From Toxonevra muliebris (lineage: Eukaryota > Arthropoda > Insecta > Diptera > Pallopteridae): DNA of 64,000 nt. The first letter of the stretch is position 1. Each line of letters opens with the position of its first letter. This document shows, piece by piece, positions 25,301 through 40,300 of the stretch. Both the position numbers and the translations under genes were made by a program. The notes below the pieces were generated by a model. That model was given only the letters and a program-made list of their open reading frames with translations, had not been told where the DNA came from and did no database searches. The stretch is from positions 21,404,708 through 21,468,707 of the forward strand of contig OY829329.1 in NCBI GenBank assembly GCA_963691655.1. Reading direction: 5' to 3'.

Positions 25301-28300
25301 ACAACTTAATGAGAGGTGGTAACCACGCACAGCCTTATAGGTAAGGCAACTGATTACCTGGTAAAACGCAGTGATTTCAATTGGAAAATTTCGATCGACT
25401 ATCCCTCCAGAGACAGCTACAGGCTACAACCTGATGTTGAACACCTTTCAACAGTCTACTTTACTGACGGATCAAAGATAGATGGAGGAGCTGGTGCGGG
25501 AATTTGTTGTGAAACGCAACAAATCCGAAGGACATATAGACTACCGGATTACTGTAGCGTTTTCCAATCGGAAGTTTTTGCCATCATGAAGGCAGCGAAA
25601 CACATAAAAAGCTCCTTCCTTAAGGAAGCTGTAATCTGTGTGGATAGCTAAGCTGCCTTGAAAGCTATTGGATCTACTGTCATAAAATCAAAGGAAGTGC
25701 AAGATTGTCGTAACGTTTTGAGCAGCATAAACACTGTGGGATAAGTTTACCTTGGGATCCCGGACATAGCAATATTGAAGGGAACGACATGGCGGACGAA
25801 ATTGCACTAGCAGGGTCATCAATGCCTGCCAGTGACGCAATCAACACGCTACTACCATCGTTTTGTGTTACAGCAGGGACAATAGGAGAGTGGTTAACTG
25901 AATCCACAAACAGAGCTTGGTCCGCCAGGGGAGATTGGAGGATTGCACGTACCCTGACTAAACATTAAAAGGTCGAAAAGTATTTTACGACTCGATAAAC
26001 ATGCTGTGCACATGGTGTCGGGTGTTATCACCGGTCACTGCGCTGTGGGCGTAATGTTATGCAAATGGCGACTATCGACCAATGATATATGCAGAAGCTG
26101 TGGAAACGAGGACGCTGTGGAATCGGTTTAGCATCTGTTATGCCATTGTCCCTCATTTCAGGAACGACGGCTCCGAACTCTCGGGGCAAGGTTCTTTAAC
26201 AGACATAGCTGATGCACAGATTTCAGATTTACACAGCTTTCTCGTCAAGACTGAGTGGTTTCCAAAGGATCCAGTCAGGATCCGCAGGGAACCGAACAGA
26301 TAGGGAAAGTCACCCAAATATAAAATGAAGGGCATCACACCCCTTCTTTAACCTAACCTAACCATCATGCCGGGCCTGAGAAATTCCTGTAAACTATCGG
26401 TGTCATTCGACCAAGTACTGCCACGATTTAAGGCGAAATCGGCTGCTGTCCAGCAATCGCCCTCCAAATTTAAACTATGTAGCTCATATAAATGGTTTTT
26501 CAGTGTAGAATTTTTGGCAATTTCTTCGCTATTCGTGCTATGTGTCAAAATCAAACATGTTCAGTTAACATTGCCATTTCATGATGGCAAGATTTACACC
26601 CGAACAAAGTTTACAAATTATTGAATTTTATCGAAATTCGTGCTCTGTGAGAAATGTGTTTCGCGTACTTCGACCATTTTATGGTCGTCTTAATTGAACT
26701 ACTGAACTGAAGCTATTCAAGCCTTACAAGTAACAAAATTTCGCACCAATTTTGCGCTATTGGATTTCAAGCCACCTATTCGCGTTCGTTACTACGTGTG
26801 CACAGAGGAAAATATAGGAAAAATGGGAAAATAGACCGTGATTTGTCCATCCATCGCCGTTTGCCGCAATTGGTATTGTGTTGCTCGACAACGTGGAAGA
26901 TTTCACGCAAGGATCTTGGTCTAATAGCAAATAAAATACTGCTCGTTTAAGAACTAAAGCCAGGCGACCGGCCACAGCTTCGAGTTTTCGGTGAGTGGAA
27001 CTTAGGAAAACTAAGGGAAGATCAGTTCTTTTTTTTTACCGAAAAATTGTGTTTAGCAACGAAACTCATTTCTGGCAACCAACGGCAATACAAAAGCTGC
27101 CAATACCTACAACAAACAGCAGTGTGTGGTGCGGTTCATGGGCCGGCGGAATCATCGGATCATATTTCTTGAAAGATGACGATGGCCACAACGTAACCGT
27201 CAATGGCGCCCGCTATTTTTTGGCCAAAATTGCACGAGCTGAATCCGGTCAACATGTGGTTTCAACAGATCAGCGCTACATGTCACCCAACACGTGAAAC
27301 AATGGACCTATTGAAAGATGACTTCAGTGAGTAATTTTTCTCACGTTTCGGATCAATGAGTTGGCCACCTAGAACGCGCGATTTGCCGCCTCTGAACTAT
27401 TTTTTGTGGGGTTACGTGAAGTCACTTATTTATGCCGATAAACCAGTGGCAATTGCAATCTTGGAAAACAATATTGCGCGTGTTAATAGCGAGACATCAG
27501 CCGTTAAGCTCGAAAAAGTGGTTCAAAATTGGGCTCCTTGAATGGATCACTTACAACGCAGTCGTGGTTAAAATTTATCGTGAAGTAATTCGGCGAGCAT
27601 AGGGTTGGACAAGCAGAACCAGAATTTAATGATGATTAAGGCAATTAGGCCAAGATTGGATGCCGCCACTGTTATAACTTCAGACTTATGCCAACGATTA
27701 ATGGTCAAGGCTCGGGACTCTGATAATCAAACACAGACCGGTATCATAACAGGTCTAGACTGTATGCCAGTTTCATTCACATTCTTGGTTTGAGCCAAAA
27801 ATCGGATGCAAACAGATCGGCACTGGATTGACAGCAAGGCAAGATTTCATTTACATTCTAAGCTTATGCCGGCGATCGGCCGCAAACAGATTTATATTGG
27901 GATCATCTCAAACCTAGGTGGCGGTTAAATTATCTTATGACTTATGCCAACCGTTGGACGGTGGCAGACCGGCCCTGGGATGATTCTCGATTTTCCATTT
28001 GCGTACGCGGTTTACTAAAGACTCCATAAAAAGAAAGCTTCGAATCAACTTTCTTCGAATTGCAGCAACTAAAAACTGATGAACTCATCGGTTTTAATTA
28101 TGATTTGAAGAACGTTAAAGCGAGATTATAATTTCTTAGCGCAGGTATTCAAAATTTAATTTCTAATCATTAGCTTAGACTTTTCAATCAGTATCAAACT
28201 CTAAACTTTTTTTAAAACAAACAAAATCGCAAATATTTCTGCAATTCATGTACCACGATGAAAGACGATAGCGAATTCCAGTTACCAATGCTGAACTTGT

Positions 28301-31300
28301 GAACTTCTTATCTTCTACCGTACGCATAGAAATTCCAGTGGTCAAACCAACTCAAACCCATAAAGTACCAGAGCATAAAAAAGCAAAAACAAAAACAAAC
28401 CTCAACTCCTTAAAAGTTAATTGTTAATTTTGAGAATTTGCAAGCGCAACACAAATCAATGAGAACGCATCGTAAACGATGAGGTTGAAAGCGAAACACA
28501 AAAAAAAGGCAAAAAAAAAAAAATGTGTGAACAAAAAATGTGTGTGACGCAATGCGAAGAGGAGAGGATGAAGGGAAGCAGCTAAAGGAATCAACAGGCA
28601 GCTTCTTTCTTACTTTAAACCAAAATGAAATGAGCAGCAAACTAAAGTATTTAATTCAAAGGGTTTCGAATAACTTTCGAACGATGAAATCAGATGAAAA
28701 TGTCCAAATTGAACGAAATGAAATGCGAGTTAAAAATCACCAAAACACGACTTGGCTGGCCTGGCTGGCTAGAGCTTGCTTGAACAACGACAACGACAAC
28801 AACGACGAGGTAGGAACTTATCAGTTTAAGTTTAAAGCTGCTTCGAAGGTGGAATTAATTGCTGCATGAATCGCCGACGTCGTAGCATCAGCGTACACAG
28901 CAAAGTGCATAACAGTGAAGAGGAGATGAGATGAGCTGAACCGAACAAAACAGAACAGAAGCCTTGCATTCAACCGACCGACGGACCGACCGATCGAATA
29001 TAACTAGCTATTAAATCAGCAATATAGCCAACATATGAGATTGGCTGGCTGCAGGCAGAGCAAGCCAGGCAGAGCAATACATTTACTCTGCTCCGTCCGT
29101 TCATTTGGTTTCATTTCAATACTTTAGGTTGAAAGAATCTGGTATGAAGGTAGGCTTAATTAGCGGCAAATAATGGTCTGCGTGCTTTGCCACCTCATTT
29201 CGGGATTGTGTATGAAAACGTAGGCTTTCGCATTTGTAGCTTTCACATTGCGCGGCAAGCAGGCAGGCAGGCAGGTAGGCAGACTCTCGGCCATTGGCAC
29301 TGACGCTGGCGGTAAAGAACGTGAGTGCGGTGAATGCGATTCGATTGCGCAACCAAGTGCGCCCCAATCGAATCGAAGTGATCGAATTGGAGAATTCGGT
29401 GGAATTGAAGTTCTACAATTCATTTTGGTTTTTTTTTTTGGTTTCTTCCTTTAAGTTTACAGCGATTTTTGATCGCTAATTGAAGATATATTATTTCTTT
29501 TTCAGATGTTAAAAGAAGTAAAGTTAGGTAGAAAGCTTAGCTGGAGTTGAATGTTTGCTTGAATGTATAATATTTGAGGCATTTGAATTGTTAATGAGCG
29601 GTGAAATTTTAACTCAAAGTAGCTAAAATACATTTGTACTTATTATAATTGTGAAAACTTAACTTAATCCAATCGGATATATTTGTGCGGATGTTAGCGG
29701 TGCGTCAGTGATGCCACAATGCGTGAGAAATGTCATGTTTCTAGACCGGCATGTGGTAGAGCAAGGCTCGTCATGAGCTCTCACTTCGCAGAGCCATTCA
29801 GTAATTCGCGGCATGGTCTAGTTATACGAGGGTTGCTACTTAAGTTTTGGGATATGGGGCAACACCAGTGTAGATATGTCAAATCTGACATCAGCATCTT
29901 AAATTTTGACGTTTTTAATGGTAAACGTACTCAGAACGTTTTGTCATACGATTGCTATTTGTGTTGTTCACAGTGACTTGAAAAATTCATCTCGGCAAAA
30001 AAAAAAAAAAAATGGATTTAAATCGTGAACATTTTCGTGCGATGATTTTTTTATGATTTTCGACGTCGATTAACTCAACAACAGTCAGCCGATCAACTCT
30101 CTTCTACTTTTGGTGATGAAGCACCATCCCGAGTCACCGAGTTTCGCTGGTTTCCGGAATTCAATCGTGGTCGTATTTCGCTCCAGGACGAATTTCGTGA
30201 AGGTCGACCAAAATCAGTTGTTGTGCCAGAAAACATCGAGGCATGCTTGGGCATTAGTTCTACTTGCATACATTCAATATTGCATAAACATTTGGCCGCC
30301 AAAAAAATTTGTTCGCATTGGATACCGCATAATTTGACAATCGCCCAAAGAAAGGCTCGTGTCGATTGGTGCAAAAAAATGTTGAAAAAATACAATCGCG
30401 GTGCTTCAAGAGACGTCTATAAGATCGTAACAGGTGACGAATAATGGATATATGCATATGAGCCCGAAACTAAACAACAATCGACTGTATGGGTCTTCCA
30501 AAGTGAGGCAATCCCAACAAAAGTTGTTCGCGCACGAAGCACTTCGAAGCAAAGGGTCGCCTGTTATTTCGAAAAAACCGGTCACGTGGCCACCGTGTCA
30601 TTAGAGCAACGTAGAATAGTCAATTCTGAATGGTACACCGACATTTGTTTGCCAGAAGTGTTCGTAGAAATAAGGAAAACCATCCGCCAAAGACGAATTA
30701 CTCTCCACCACGACAATGCGAGCTCTTACACATCGGTTCAAACGAGAGCCTTTTTGAGTACTCGAAACATCGAATTGATAGGTCATCCGCCGTACAGTCC
30801 TGATTTCGCACCCAATGACTTCTTTTTATTCCCTCACATCAAAAATAAATTGCGAGATCAACGTTTTTCGACGCCTGAAGAAGCGGGTTGATGCGTTCGA
30901 AACACATGTTCTAGAGTTACCCCATTCGGAGTGGAAAAAGTGCTTCGAAAATTGGTTCAAAATTTGAATGAATGAATTATTCAAAGTAGTGTCCATTAGA
31001 AGCTATGAGAATTTGTCATCTTTCAGGCAATTTATGGGTCCTTTGCCAAAAAAAAAAACCGTCCATTATTTGAGGCTATAAACGAATCAATCCATTTTTT
31101 GATACTTTCAACTGAAGTAAAGCTTATTCCAGTAAGAGCATTCTGCGTCAATCGAAATAAGTGATAGTCTGACGGGCCAAGTTCTAGTGAATACGGCAGG
31201 TAAAGCGAAACTTCCCATTTACTTTTTTAAACCACGCATAGTTTTAAACCGGTGGCCGCGCGTTGTCATGTTGGAAAATTACGGACTCGTACCTGCTCGC

Positions 31301-34300
31301 ATATTCTGCTCGTTTTTCGGGCGCTGTTCTTTTCAAACGATTTAATTGATATCGATACAGCTCTACCGTAATAGTTTCAGCAACTTTTAGCAGCTCGTAA
31401 TAGATGGAACTCTTCTAATCCTACCAAGTACAGAGCATTACTTTGCCGCCATGAATATTTTGCCTCGGGGTTCATGTTCCTGGTTGGCTGGGCTTTACAA
31501 ACGACTTCTTGCGCTTCGGGTTGTCGTAATAAATCGAATTTTTCGTTGCTACTAATAATTCGATGCAAAAACGGCTTATTTTTACAGCGCTGAAGCAGCA
31601 TCTCAGACTTGCAAAATCGCCTTTCGATGTCTCTCCTAAGTTTAAGTTGTATGACACCCTTCCCTTATTTCCTTTTCCTTTTGAATGAACCGCAATGATT
31701 TCAGGCACTTGGAAATGCAACTCCACGGATTTTACATTGAAACACTGTAGTATGTATGGCATTGACGACAATGGATTATTGGCGATTCCATGACCGGTGT
31801 CTGATCGTAACAAATGTCATTCGTGTCTTTTCAAAAGCTTTGGGTTTCATGAGCGGTGGTTTCGAGTGCCTTTGTCACATTAAAAACTTGTCAACGTTGG
31901 CCCTGAAATCGAGTTGTGGTGTCATGCCAACTTTTTGAGTTTTCTCTTTTTTCTGTCTTTTTCGGTCTTGACTGTTGCACTGAAGCATTCAATGCGTATT
32001 CGATAATTGTTCATTGCGTTATCGAAAAGATCGAGCCCGTTTGTTGTATGTAGACAGCGCATGTGGCATTTCGAATATTTGTTCTTTGCCAGCCTTCCGG
32101 TGCCAACGCTTAGCTCAATGCATGGGCTCAGTGGGTTCGCGGTTCGAAGTAACTGTGACGACGGAATTGCCATTGTATCGTGCCGTGAGAGCTTCGTTAT
32201 TTCGCCTCGTTATTTCTTATTCTTTATTGTGTGAACATCCATTATCTGGTATTGGCATTGGCTATTCGATTCTCTCGAATGGTACAAGTGACGAAGTATC
32301 CAAGCTGTGATAAATGATTAATGGGATGAGAAGAAGTTGCCACATGCCACTGCAATGTTGGTTCGGTAATTCCATAATAGTTTCCACATTACGCCTTCAT
32401 CCAAACCGTACTGAATGTAATCCGGATCCGTCGTCGCATTGGCACCACCATAGGCAGTAAATGCAAACGAATAAACATACAGGGAAAAAATCCTAGCTTG
32501 CTGCGATATTAGCTTGAGTTTCAAAGTAACGCGCTCATGCGAAGATTGTCTGCTCTGGCGTGAACATCAACCACATGACAGTTTGAAATCATTTAAAAAA
32601 GACTGGCTACTCAAAGAAGCTCGATGTTTGGGTGCCACATGAATTAACACGCAAAGAAATTTGATTGGCCGAATTACCATCAGCGAAACGCTGCTGAAAC
32701 GCAACGAAATCGAACCATTTTTGAAACAAATCATTACGGGCGATGAAAAATTGATTAAATAGGAGAATATTAAATGAAAAAAATGGCCGGTGACCCTCCA
32801 CAAACGACTTCAAAGCCTGGATTGACGGCAAACAACCTGGCCAAACAGTCAATTCTGATATCTACCGCTCACAACTCGACCGTTTGAATGAAGCAATCAA
32901 GAAAGAGCGACCAGAATTGGCCAACAGAAAAGGTATTGTGTTCCACCATGATAATGCCAGGTTACACACTTCTTTGATGGCCAGCCAAAAATTGACTTCG
33001 CTTAGCTGGGAAATTTTGATGCACTCATCCTACAGCCTGGAAATTGCACCGTCTGACTATCATTTGTTTCGGTCTCTGCAAAACTCTCTTGATGGAAAAA
33101 AATTCGCCGACAGAAGAGCTGCCGAAAATCACTTGGCCAAGTTTTTCGCCGATAAACCACAGAAGTTTTACACCGATGGAATTATGAAGCTACCGGGAAA
33201 ATGGCAAAGATCATAGATATTAATGACCAGTATGTACTTGATTAAAATTGATTTTTAATAAAGAACGTTTTTGTTTAAACACTCACAAAAAAACCGAAAA
33301 TACTTTTATGCGATTTTTTAACCATATCTCGCGAAATATTCAAATTTTGATATGATAACATCTTTACTCGGGGCTGAAGGAAAATTTATAGTATAGTGAA
33401 TTAAAATCAAATGTTACGTCGGTGTCGTATGAGGTTTCAAAGTATGTGTGAATTTATAAGTGTGTGTATAAATAAATAAAAAAATGTTGTAGCGTTTATG
33501 CTAAACTTTCTTACCGCTAGGTGAAGAGTAGTGAATTGCACCCTGAAAGTATGCTGCCTTGTTATTAGAATAAACTGATTAAGATAGGTGAATTTTTAAT
33601 ATTAAAAATAAGACCCTAAAAGTATACCACACATTTATTATTTTCGTCTGTAAATAAAGTGTTGGTTTTGTACCTTTCGTATCGCACCCCGAAAATATGC
33701 TGTTTTATTATTAGTGCAAACAAATTAAGAAATATGAATTTTAGGGTACGGAAAAATTCAGATCGTGATCCAAAAAATTCAGTTATTTTTCACGGGAAAT
33801 CCTGTTAAATCATTTGGTTTTCGTTTTGAACCAACAAAAATTTAAAGTTTCGGGTCTGTGATGTCCATTAGGTTCGGGCTTGTGATGTTCGTGTCTCTGA
33901 TATTCGCCAGGTTCGGGCCTGTCAGTCAGATTCTTATTTATCGAATTTTCTTTTGGAGATTTCAGAGAAGTTTTAACCGAGACGGGAACCTATGCTAAGC
34001 TCTACTTAGCGCAATAACTACGGTTTGAACCTAACCGACCTCTATTTTAAAGTTCGTAGTTTTTAATAGAATTTCAGTCAAATTTAACCAAAAATTTGTG
34101 TAAACTATAGAAAATATTTAATAAGTATTTACAAAATTACCTTTTCAAATGCCTCTCACTTTTCCCCGTATACTTGCAGTTCGCGTGTTCACACTTGAGA
34201 TCCTCCTGCGAATGCGAAGCCAAGTGAACGCTTAGAATGGCATTAGTAGCGGCAGCATAATCGCAGCCTTCATAAGAGCAAACATATTTACGTAAATCGA

Positions 34301-37300
34301 TTCCGCCTTCAACATGTTGTAAGCTATGCATTTTCAAAGAGTTTCTGAAATAGAAAATAAAAAAATAAAAAATAAATTAAAGTTAAGTGGCTAAAAATGA
34401 AAAGAAATTCTGAATGCGAAACATAAAAAACGGACGACACTTTGCGCCCGTCACTTTAGATTCATTCCGTTTGCTTATTTTTAAGTTAAAATTTGTTTGA
34501 GAATTTTATTATTTTTTTTTTTTTTTAATTACATTAAATCAAAGCAAAAGTAATTCGCACCAAAGTCACGTACATCAGCGCTCGAATTGAATCGGTACTA
34601 AGAGTCGGAAATTCTAAAGCTGCGAAACTGAGGCGAAAATTCTGTGAGTGAGTGAGGCACGTTCAATGGACCATAAGAATGAAAGTAGAAATAAAATAAT
34701 GCAGAAAGAAAACAAAAAACACAACCAAAATAAGATACAATTCAACACAAAAAGTTGGTACAACAACAACAATAAAATCGCAAAAAAAAAAAAAAAAAAA
34801 ATAAATTCCATTGCCAAATGTCCAACTCGTCCACTCTTTACGTTTTGAAAACAAAAAAGGGCAAAAGCACGACGACGACGACGACGACGACGACGACGTC
34901 AACAAGAAGCATCCGAAATATAAAGGAAAATCGTAGGCAAAACTTTTGCAAAACATCAATTACGTATGCTAATTAATCGGAACAGCAGGAGGTTACACTC
35001 TATGTGTGTGGAAGCCAGTAACCAGCAACCAGAAGAAGCAGCAGCAGCAGCGGCACCAACCGAATTAGAATTGTATGTAGTGTGTGTGTGTGTGTGTGTG
35101 TGTTTGTGAATGCATTCATTCGCCCATAGTGAATGTGAATTCATACTCGAACGAATGTCAAATGTGATTTAGGCATGTTGCAGAAAAAGTTTTTCTAATT
35201 ACTGGCGACATTATTTTGTTGCATGTGCAGAATTCTTAATTTGATTGATACACGAGAATTTCAAATAAATTTTAGAAAATTAGTTATTAAATTTTTTGCT
35301 ATTTAAAACTTGTTTGCCAAGCTTTCTCTTCTTACGTGGTTGAAGGTTAATATTCGAGTTTGATGATAGCTGAGAAACTATATTCAAGCTTAGAGTTAGT
35401 TGGAACTCTGTATTCAAGTTTAAGTTGACTGTGGTTCCAAAGCAATGCTCAGAGTTAGCTGGCACTCTTATTAAAGCCCAGAGTTAGCTTAAACTCTATA
35501 TTTCAGCTCAGAATAAGATGAGGCTCTATATATTCAAACTCAGAGTTAGTTGAACACTTCAATTCCAGCTAAGAGTTAACTGAGCCTCCATATTCAAGCT
35601 CTGAGTTAGTTGAGTACTTCAATTTCAGTTCAGAGTTAACTGAGACTCTATATTCTAGCTCAGAGTTGGTCGAGCCCTTCAATTCAAGCTCAGAGTTGAC
35701 TAAGACTCCATATTCAAGTTCAGAATTAATTTAGCCCTTCAGTTCAAGCTCAGAGTTAACTGTGACTCTATATTCAAGTTCAGAGTTAGTTCAGCCCTTC
35801 AATTCAAGTTCCGAATTAACTGAGACTCTGCATTAAAGCTCAGAGTTTGTTGAGCCCTTCAATTCCTATTTAAAATTAACTGAGACTCCATATTCAAGCT
35901 CAGAGTTTTTTGAGCCCTTCAATTCCTGTTCAGAATTAACTGAGATTCTATATTCAAGCTCAAAGTTAGTTCAGCCCTTCAAGTCATGTTCAGAGTTAAC
36001 ACTATATTCAAGCCCGTAGTTAGCTGAGGTTTTATATTCCAGATCTGAATTAGTTGAGCCCTTCACTTGAGGCTCAAAATTAACTGAAACTCTATATTCA
36101 AGCTCAGAGTTAGCTGAGGCTTAGTATTTATATAACTACCCACTCATACAGTTTAGATTTTTTTAAGAAATAAAAACTCCCCTTGAAAATAAAAAATAAA
36201 AAAAATAAAATAAAATTCAGTCCCCTAGTCCGTGAAGCCTTGGTCACCAGTCCAGAATTTAAATATTTATAAAAGGATTTAAAATTTTTCATAGTTCCGA
36301 TTTCTAGAAGAAATTTACGATTAGGAAATCGAGATTTCTACCAACAACGGGTGATGATGACAGGTGATGCTGAGGACCCAAACGCAGCTTGACGCTCGTG
36401 GGCTCACGCTAACTTCAGTTAAAACAGAGACACATTCCAATAGAAGTTGGAATACGGGTACGTATCGAAACCTTAAAAACATAGAAAGTGGTGAACTATC
36501 TGGGTATAAGGTTCGACACCAAATTGTCCTACTGGGCTCAACTAAAACACGCGGCGATCAAAGCAGACCAGACTATAGATTCGCTTTGAAGACTAGTGGC
36601 TAACGTTGCAACGCGTTGGGGGCCCAGGACACAGTGGATGAAAGTTGCTCCGCCCTACTCTATGGATGTGAATTGGGGGCTGGTACGTTGAGAGTAGAAA
36701 ACCGAAGAAGGTATTGGTGTCGCGACGGTCTATTGACCGCAGAGTATTGGAAGTCACAGTACTTACGATCAACGGAACGGTGCCAATCGATCTACAAGTC
36801 CATGAACTTACAAGACTATGTGAGCTAAAAAGGCAGAACAATGACCAATGCGGACATTGCGGGAGTGACAGAAACAGTGAAGCTCTCAGACTCGAGGAAG
36901 GAGAACAGCAATGGCAAATCTCCAAAACAGTCGCGAAACCAATCATAAGATCTTCGAAAAAAAATTTCCCATTGAAAAATATTTGGCCTGAAAACTAACC
37001 TGAAGGTCAAAACCGCCTAATTTCAACCTCGATTTAAAGAAATTAACCCTTGAAAGACGACAATTTATTTTTTTTTTGACAATAATGATTTTATATCGGT
37101 TTAACCGTTAAGAAAACAATAAACAATCTTAGAAACCATTTCCTATCGAAAAGTAGTTGAGACCATTGAAGGTCAAAACCGCCTAATTCCAATTTTTTGT
37201 TTCTTAAGGGTTAATTTCTTGCAAATGGCTGAACTTAGGCAGTTTTAACCTTCCGTGACCCCATCTAATTTTCGATGGGGAACATTTTTCTCCAAGATCT

Positions 37301-40300
37301 TATGATAGGTTTCGCGACCTTTTACCCAGTACGGTCATATATCGAATAATGTCATCATATAACACTCCAAATGGGGAGTAAGGGGGGGATTAGAGGAGTT
37401 TTGCTGTTCAAGTCATTGTTTTCTCTTCTTTCATGAAAACACTTTTCCTTAGAGACGAAACATGTGCGAGTTAAAATAATAAAAATGTATACTGGCTTCT
37501 CTTATACTAAAAGTATTGGTTTCGGGCCTCCATATCGCGTATAGCAGACGTGATAGGGAAAATCTAAGTATAGGGTCGGGATTAGCGACCCCGAATTAGC
37601 CTACGTCGAGAAAATATAAATCTATTATGCATTATCTGAAGTGATTCCCAATACTAAATTCTGATTCTAAAGGTAAAAAAGTCGAGGAACCCAACAAATG
37701 CTAAAAAAAAAACTCTAAAGGAAAAGAAAAACGAGACTGACGGGGATTGGTAATTTTACTACTACTACTAAATACAGATAATTTTCTACATGAAAATATT
37801 TCGAGTGCATAATGATGTTTTTGAATAAATTTTTATAATCTCAATATGAAATCACTAATACATTGTTAATGCCTAGTCCACGCATAGAATATATACCTTG
37901 TTAAGGCCTTGGCATGTTGACCTGGTGAGGTAAAAGGTTCTAATTTCGGTCGGTAACCTAACTGGGGCATCGTCAAAAACTACATAACACTCTGTACTTT
38001 TTCAATTTTCTTAAATTTTCAAATATGTCCATTTAAGTTTATTCTAATGCTGATGATGGTACATAAGGAAAATAAAAATATGAAGTTTTTGTCACTATCA
38101 ACACAATTCGTTAGGAATATTCAGCACTTTATTACCTTCTTGCTACCGTTATCTCTCCCGTCTTAAACTCTTTCATTCTCACCGCCTGTGCCGCTCTCTT
38201 TGGCTGTGCCTCTCTCTTTCTTGCTAATTCAAAGAAAATCTAATCCATGTCGCAGTTAAAATATCTTCCGATTTTTCAGCACACCACCAACAAAATGCAA
38301 CATTTACAAACTAAAAGTTAATATTACAATAGCAACAACAACGCCAGCATATATAAATATGCATACATACATATATTAAATAGATTATTTTGTATCAAAG
38401 TATTGTTGCTGTAGTTTTTTCTCTGTCCATTGTTGTTGCTATGCATCTAATTCGCTTTCTTTTCAGGTAATGTTGCTATTATCCTTGCACCAGCTACATC
38501 TACACCTTTTTTTGTAAAGCATCACTACTTTCTTTTTACACTTTTACTATTTATTTGTATACTTTAAAAAAAAAATAAGCATTTCACATATCAACAGTAA
38601 CAACAACACTAACAACAGCTTTACTAAAACATTATCATGGCCGCCTGCCTCCCAGAGGGAATTACATTAACACGGTGAGAGAGAAACGGTATTGTAAAAA
38701 AAAAGTCACCTCTCCAACTCACATCACTCTCTCGCTGCTCACTATCTTCCCACACTACAACGAGTGAAATATTCATTGTTGTTGTTGTCCCCATCGTCTT
38801 CGCTGTTACCGTAGCAGTAGTAGTTTTTGTTGTTACTACTGGATTCATCGTTGTCATTGTCGTCTTCGTTGAGGACGTCGTCAACCGTAAACACGAATTT
38901 AGATTAAAGATTGAAACTTGTTTGTTAATGTGTTGTGTTGTTGTTGTTGCTGACGCGCATTATTAAGAGGGATTCTGTTTTTTTTTGTTGTTGTAAATTT
39001 TAAATGAGCTAAAACGAAAATGAGTGCTTAGAATATTTATATGCAATTGAATTGCATGAGACATCAGCAATAAGGTAGTGAGTGTGAGAGAGAGAGGAAA
39101 AACTGCTTAAAGTTTTAATACTTAAAAAAGAAAATTTGATATTAAATGTACAATACAAGTAAATGTTTTGAATATTTTAGATTTAATATTGATTTTTGTT
39201 CTAAATTTTTTGGAACATTTTGCATTGTTCGATATAAAATTTATTAAAAATAATGTTAGATATTTTGAAAATGCAGGGTTGATCTACTCTTCAATACCTA
39301 TCTAGTGATATCTATGCGATATTCGTCGACCCAACTGCACGCAATATGTTAATTTTTAGAAAATCATTAAAAATAATCGGAAACTTCTCTTAGCTGTTTT
39401 GAAAATACTGGATTGATCTACTCCTGAATATATATCCAATGATACCATGGAATGTCTGGCACATTGTTGCTTGCAAGTGCTCCTATTAACCACCAGACCC
39501 CCCCTCCCCCACCTATCCAGTAAAATCCATGAGATGTCTGGCATATAGTTGGAAGAGTTTCTACTAACCGCCAGATTCCTCCACCCAACTACACCCAACA
39601 TGCCAATTTTCAAAAAATTGTTAAAAATAATTGTAGATTTTTTTTAGATATTTTGAAAATGCAGGATTAATCTACTCTTTAATACCTATCTAGTGATATC
39701 CATGGAATGTCTGGCACATTGTTGCAGGTGCACCTACTAACCACGAGATTTCTCCACTCAACTCCACCCACTATGTCAATTTTCAAAAAATGATTAAAAA
39801 AAATCGGAACTTTCTGTTAGATTTTTTGAAAATGCAATGTTGATCTACTTTTCAATACCTATCCAAAAAAATATATGAGATGTTTGGCATATAGTTGCAA
39901 GTGGTTCTACTAACCACCAGTTTTCTCCAGTTCACTTTACAAAATGATAATTTCAGAAATTAATTAAAAATAATCTGAAATGAATATTTGATTTTCGTAT
40001 ATACAAAATCAAACAATAATTCAATACCTGTCCAATGATACCAATGATTGTAGTGCATTCACACAATCAATTCTTCAAATCGTTATTAAGACCAGAAAGA
40101 ATAATATATGAATTGCTTAGCTTACATTTTTCTGTTAAGTTTACATTGGTTTTTTAATACTAAATTTTTCTGTTAACCTTTTTCTGTTAACATTTTTCTG
40201 TTAAATTTACATTGATTTTTTTATACTAAATTTTTCTGTTAACATTTTTCTGTTAAGTTTACATTGATTTCTAAACATTACATTTTTCAGTTAACTTTTT

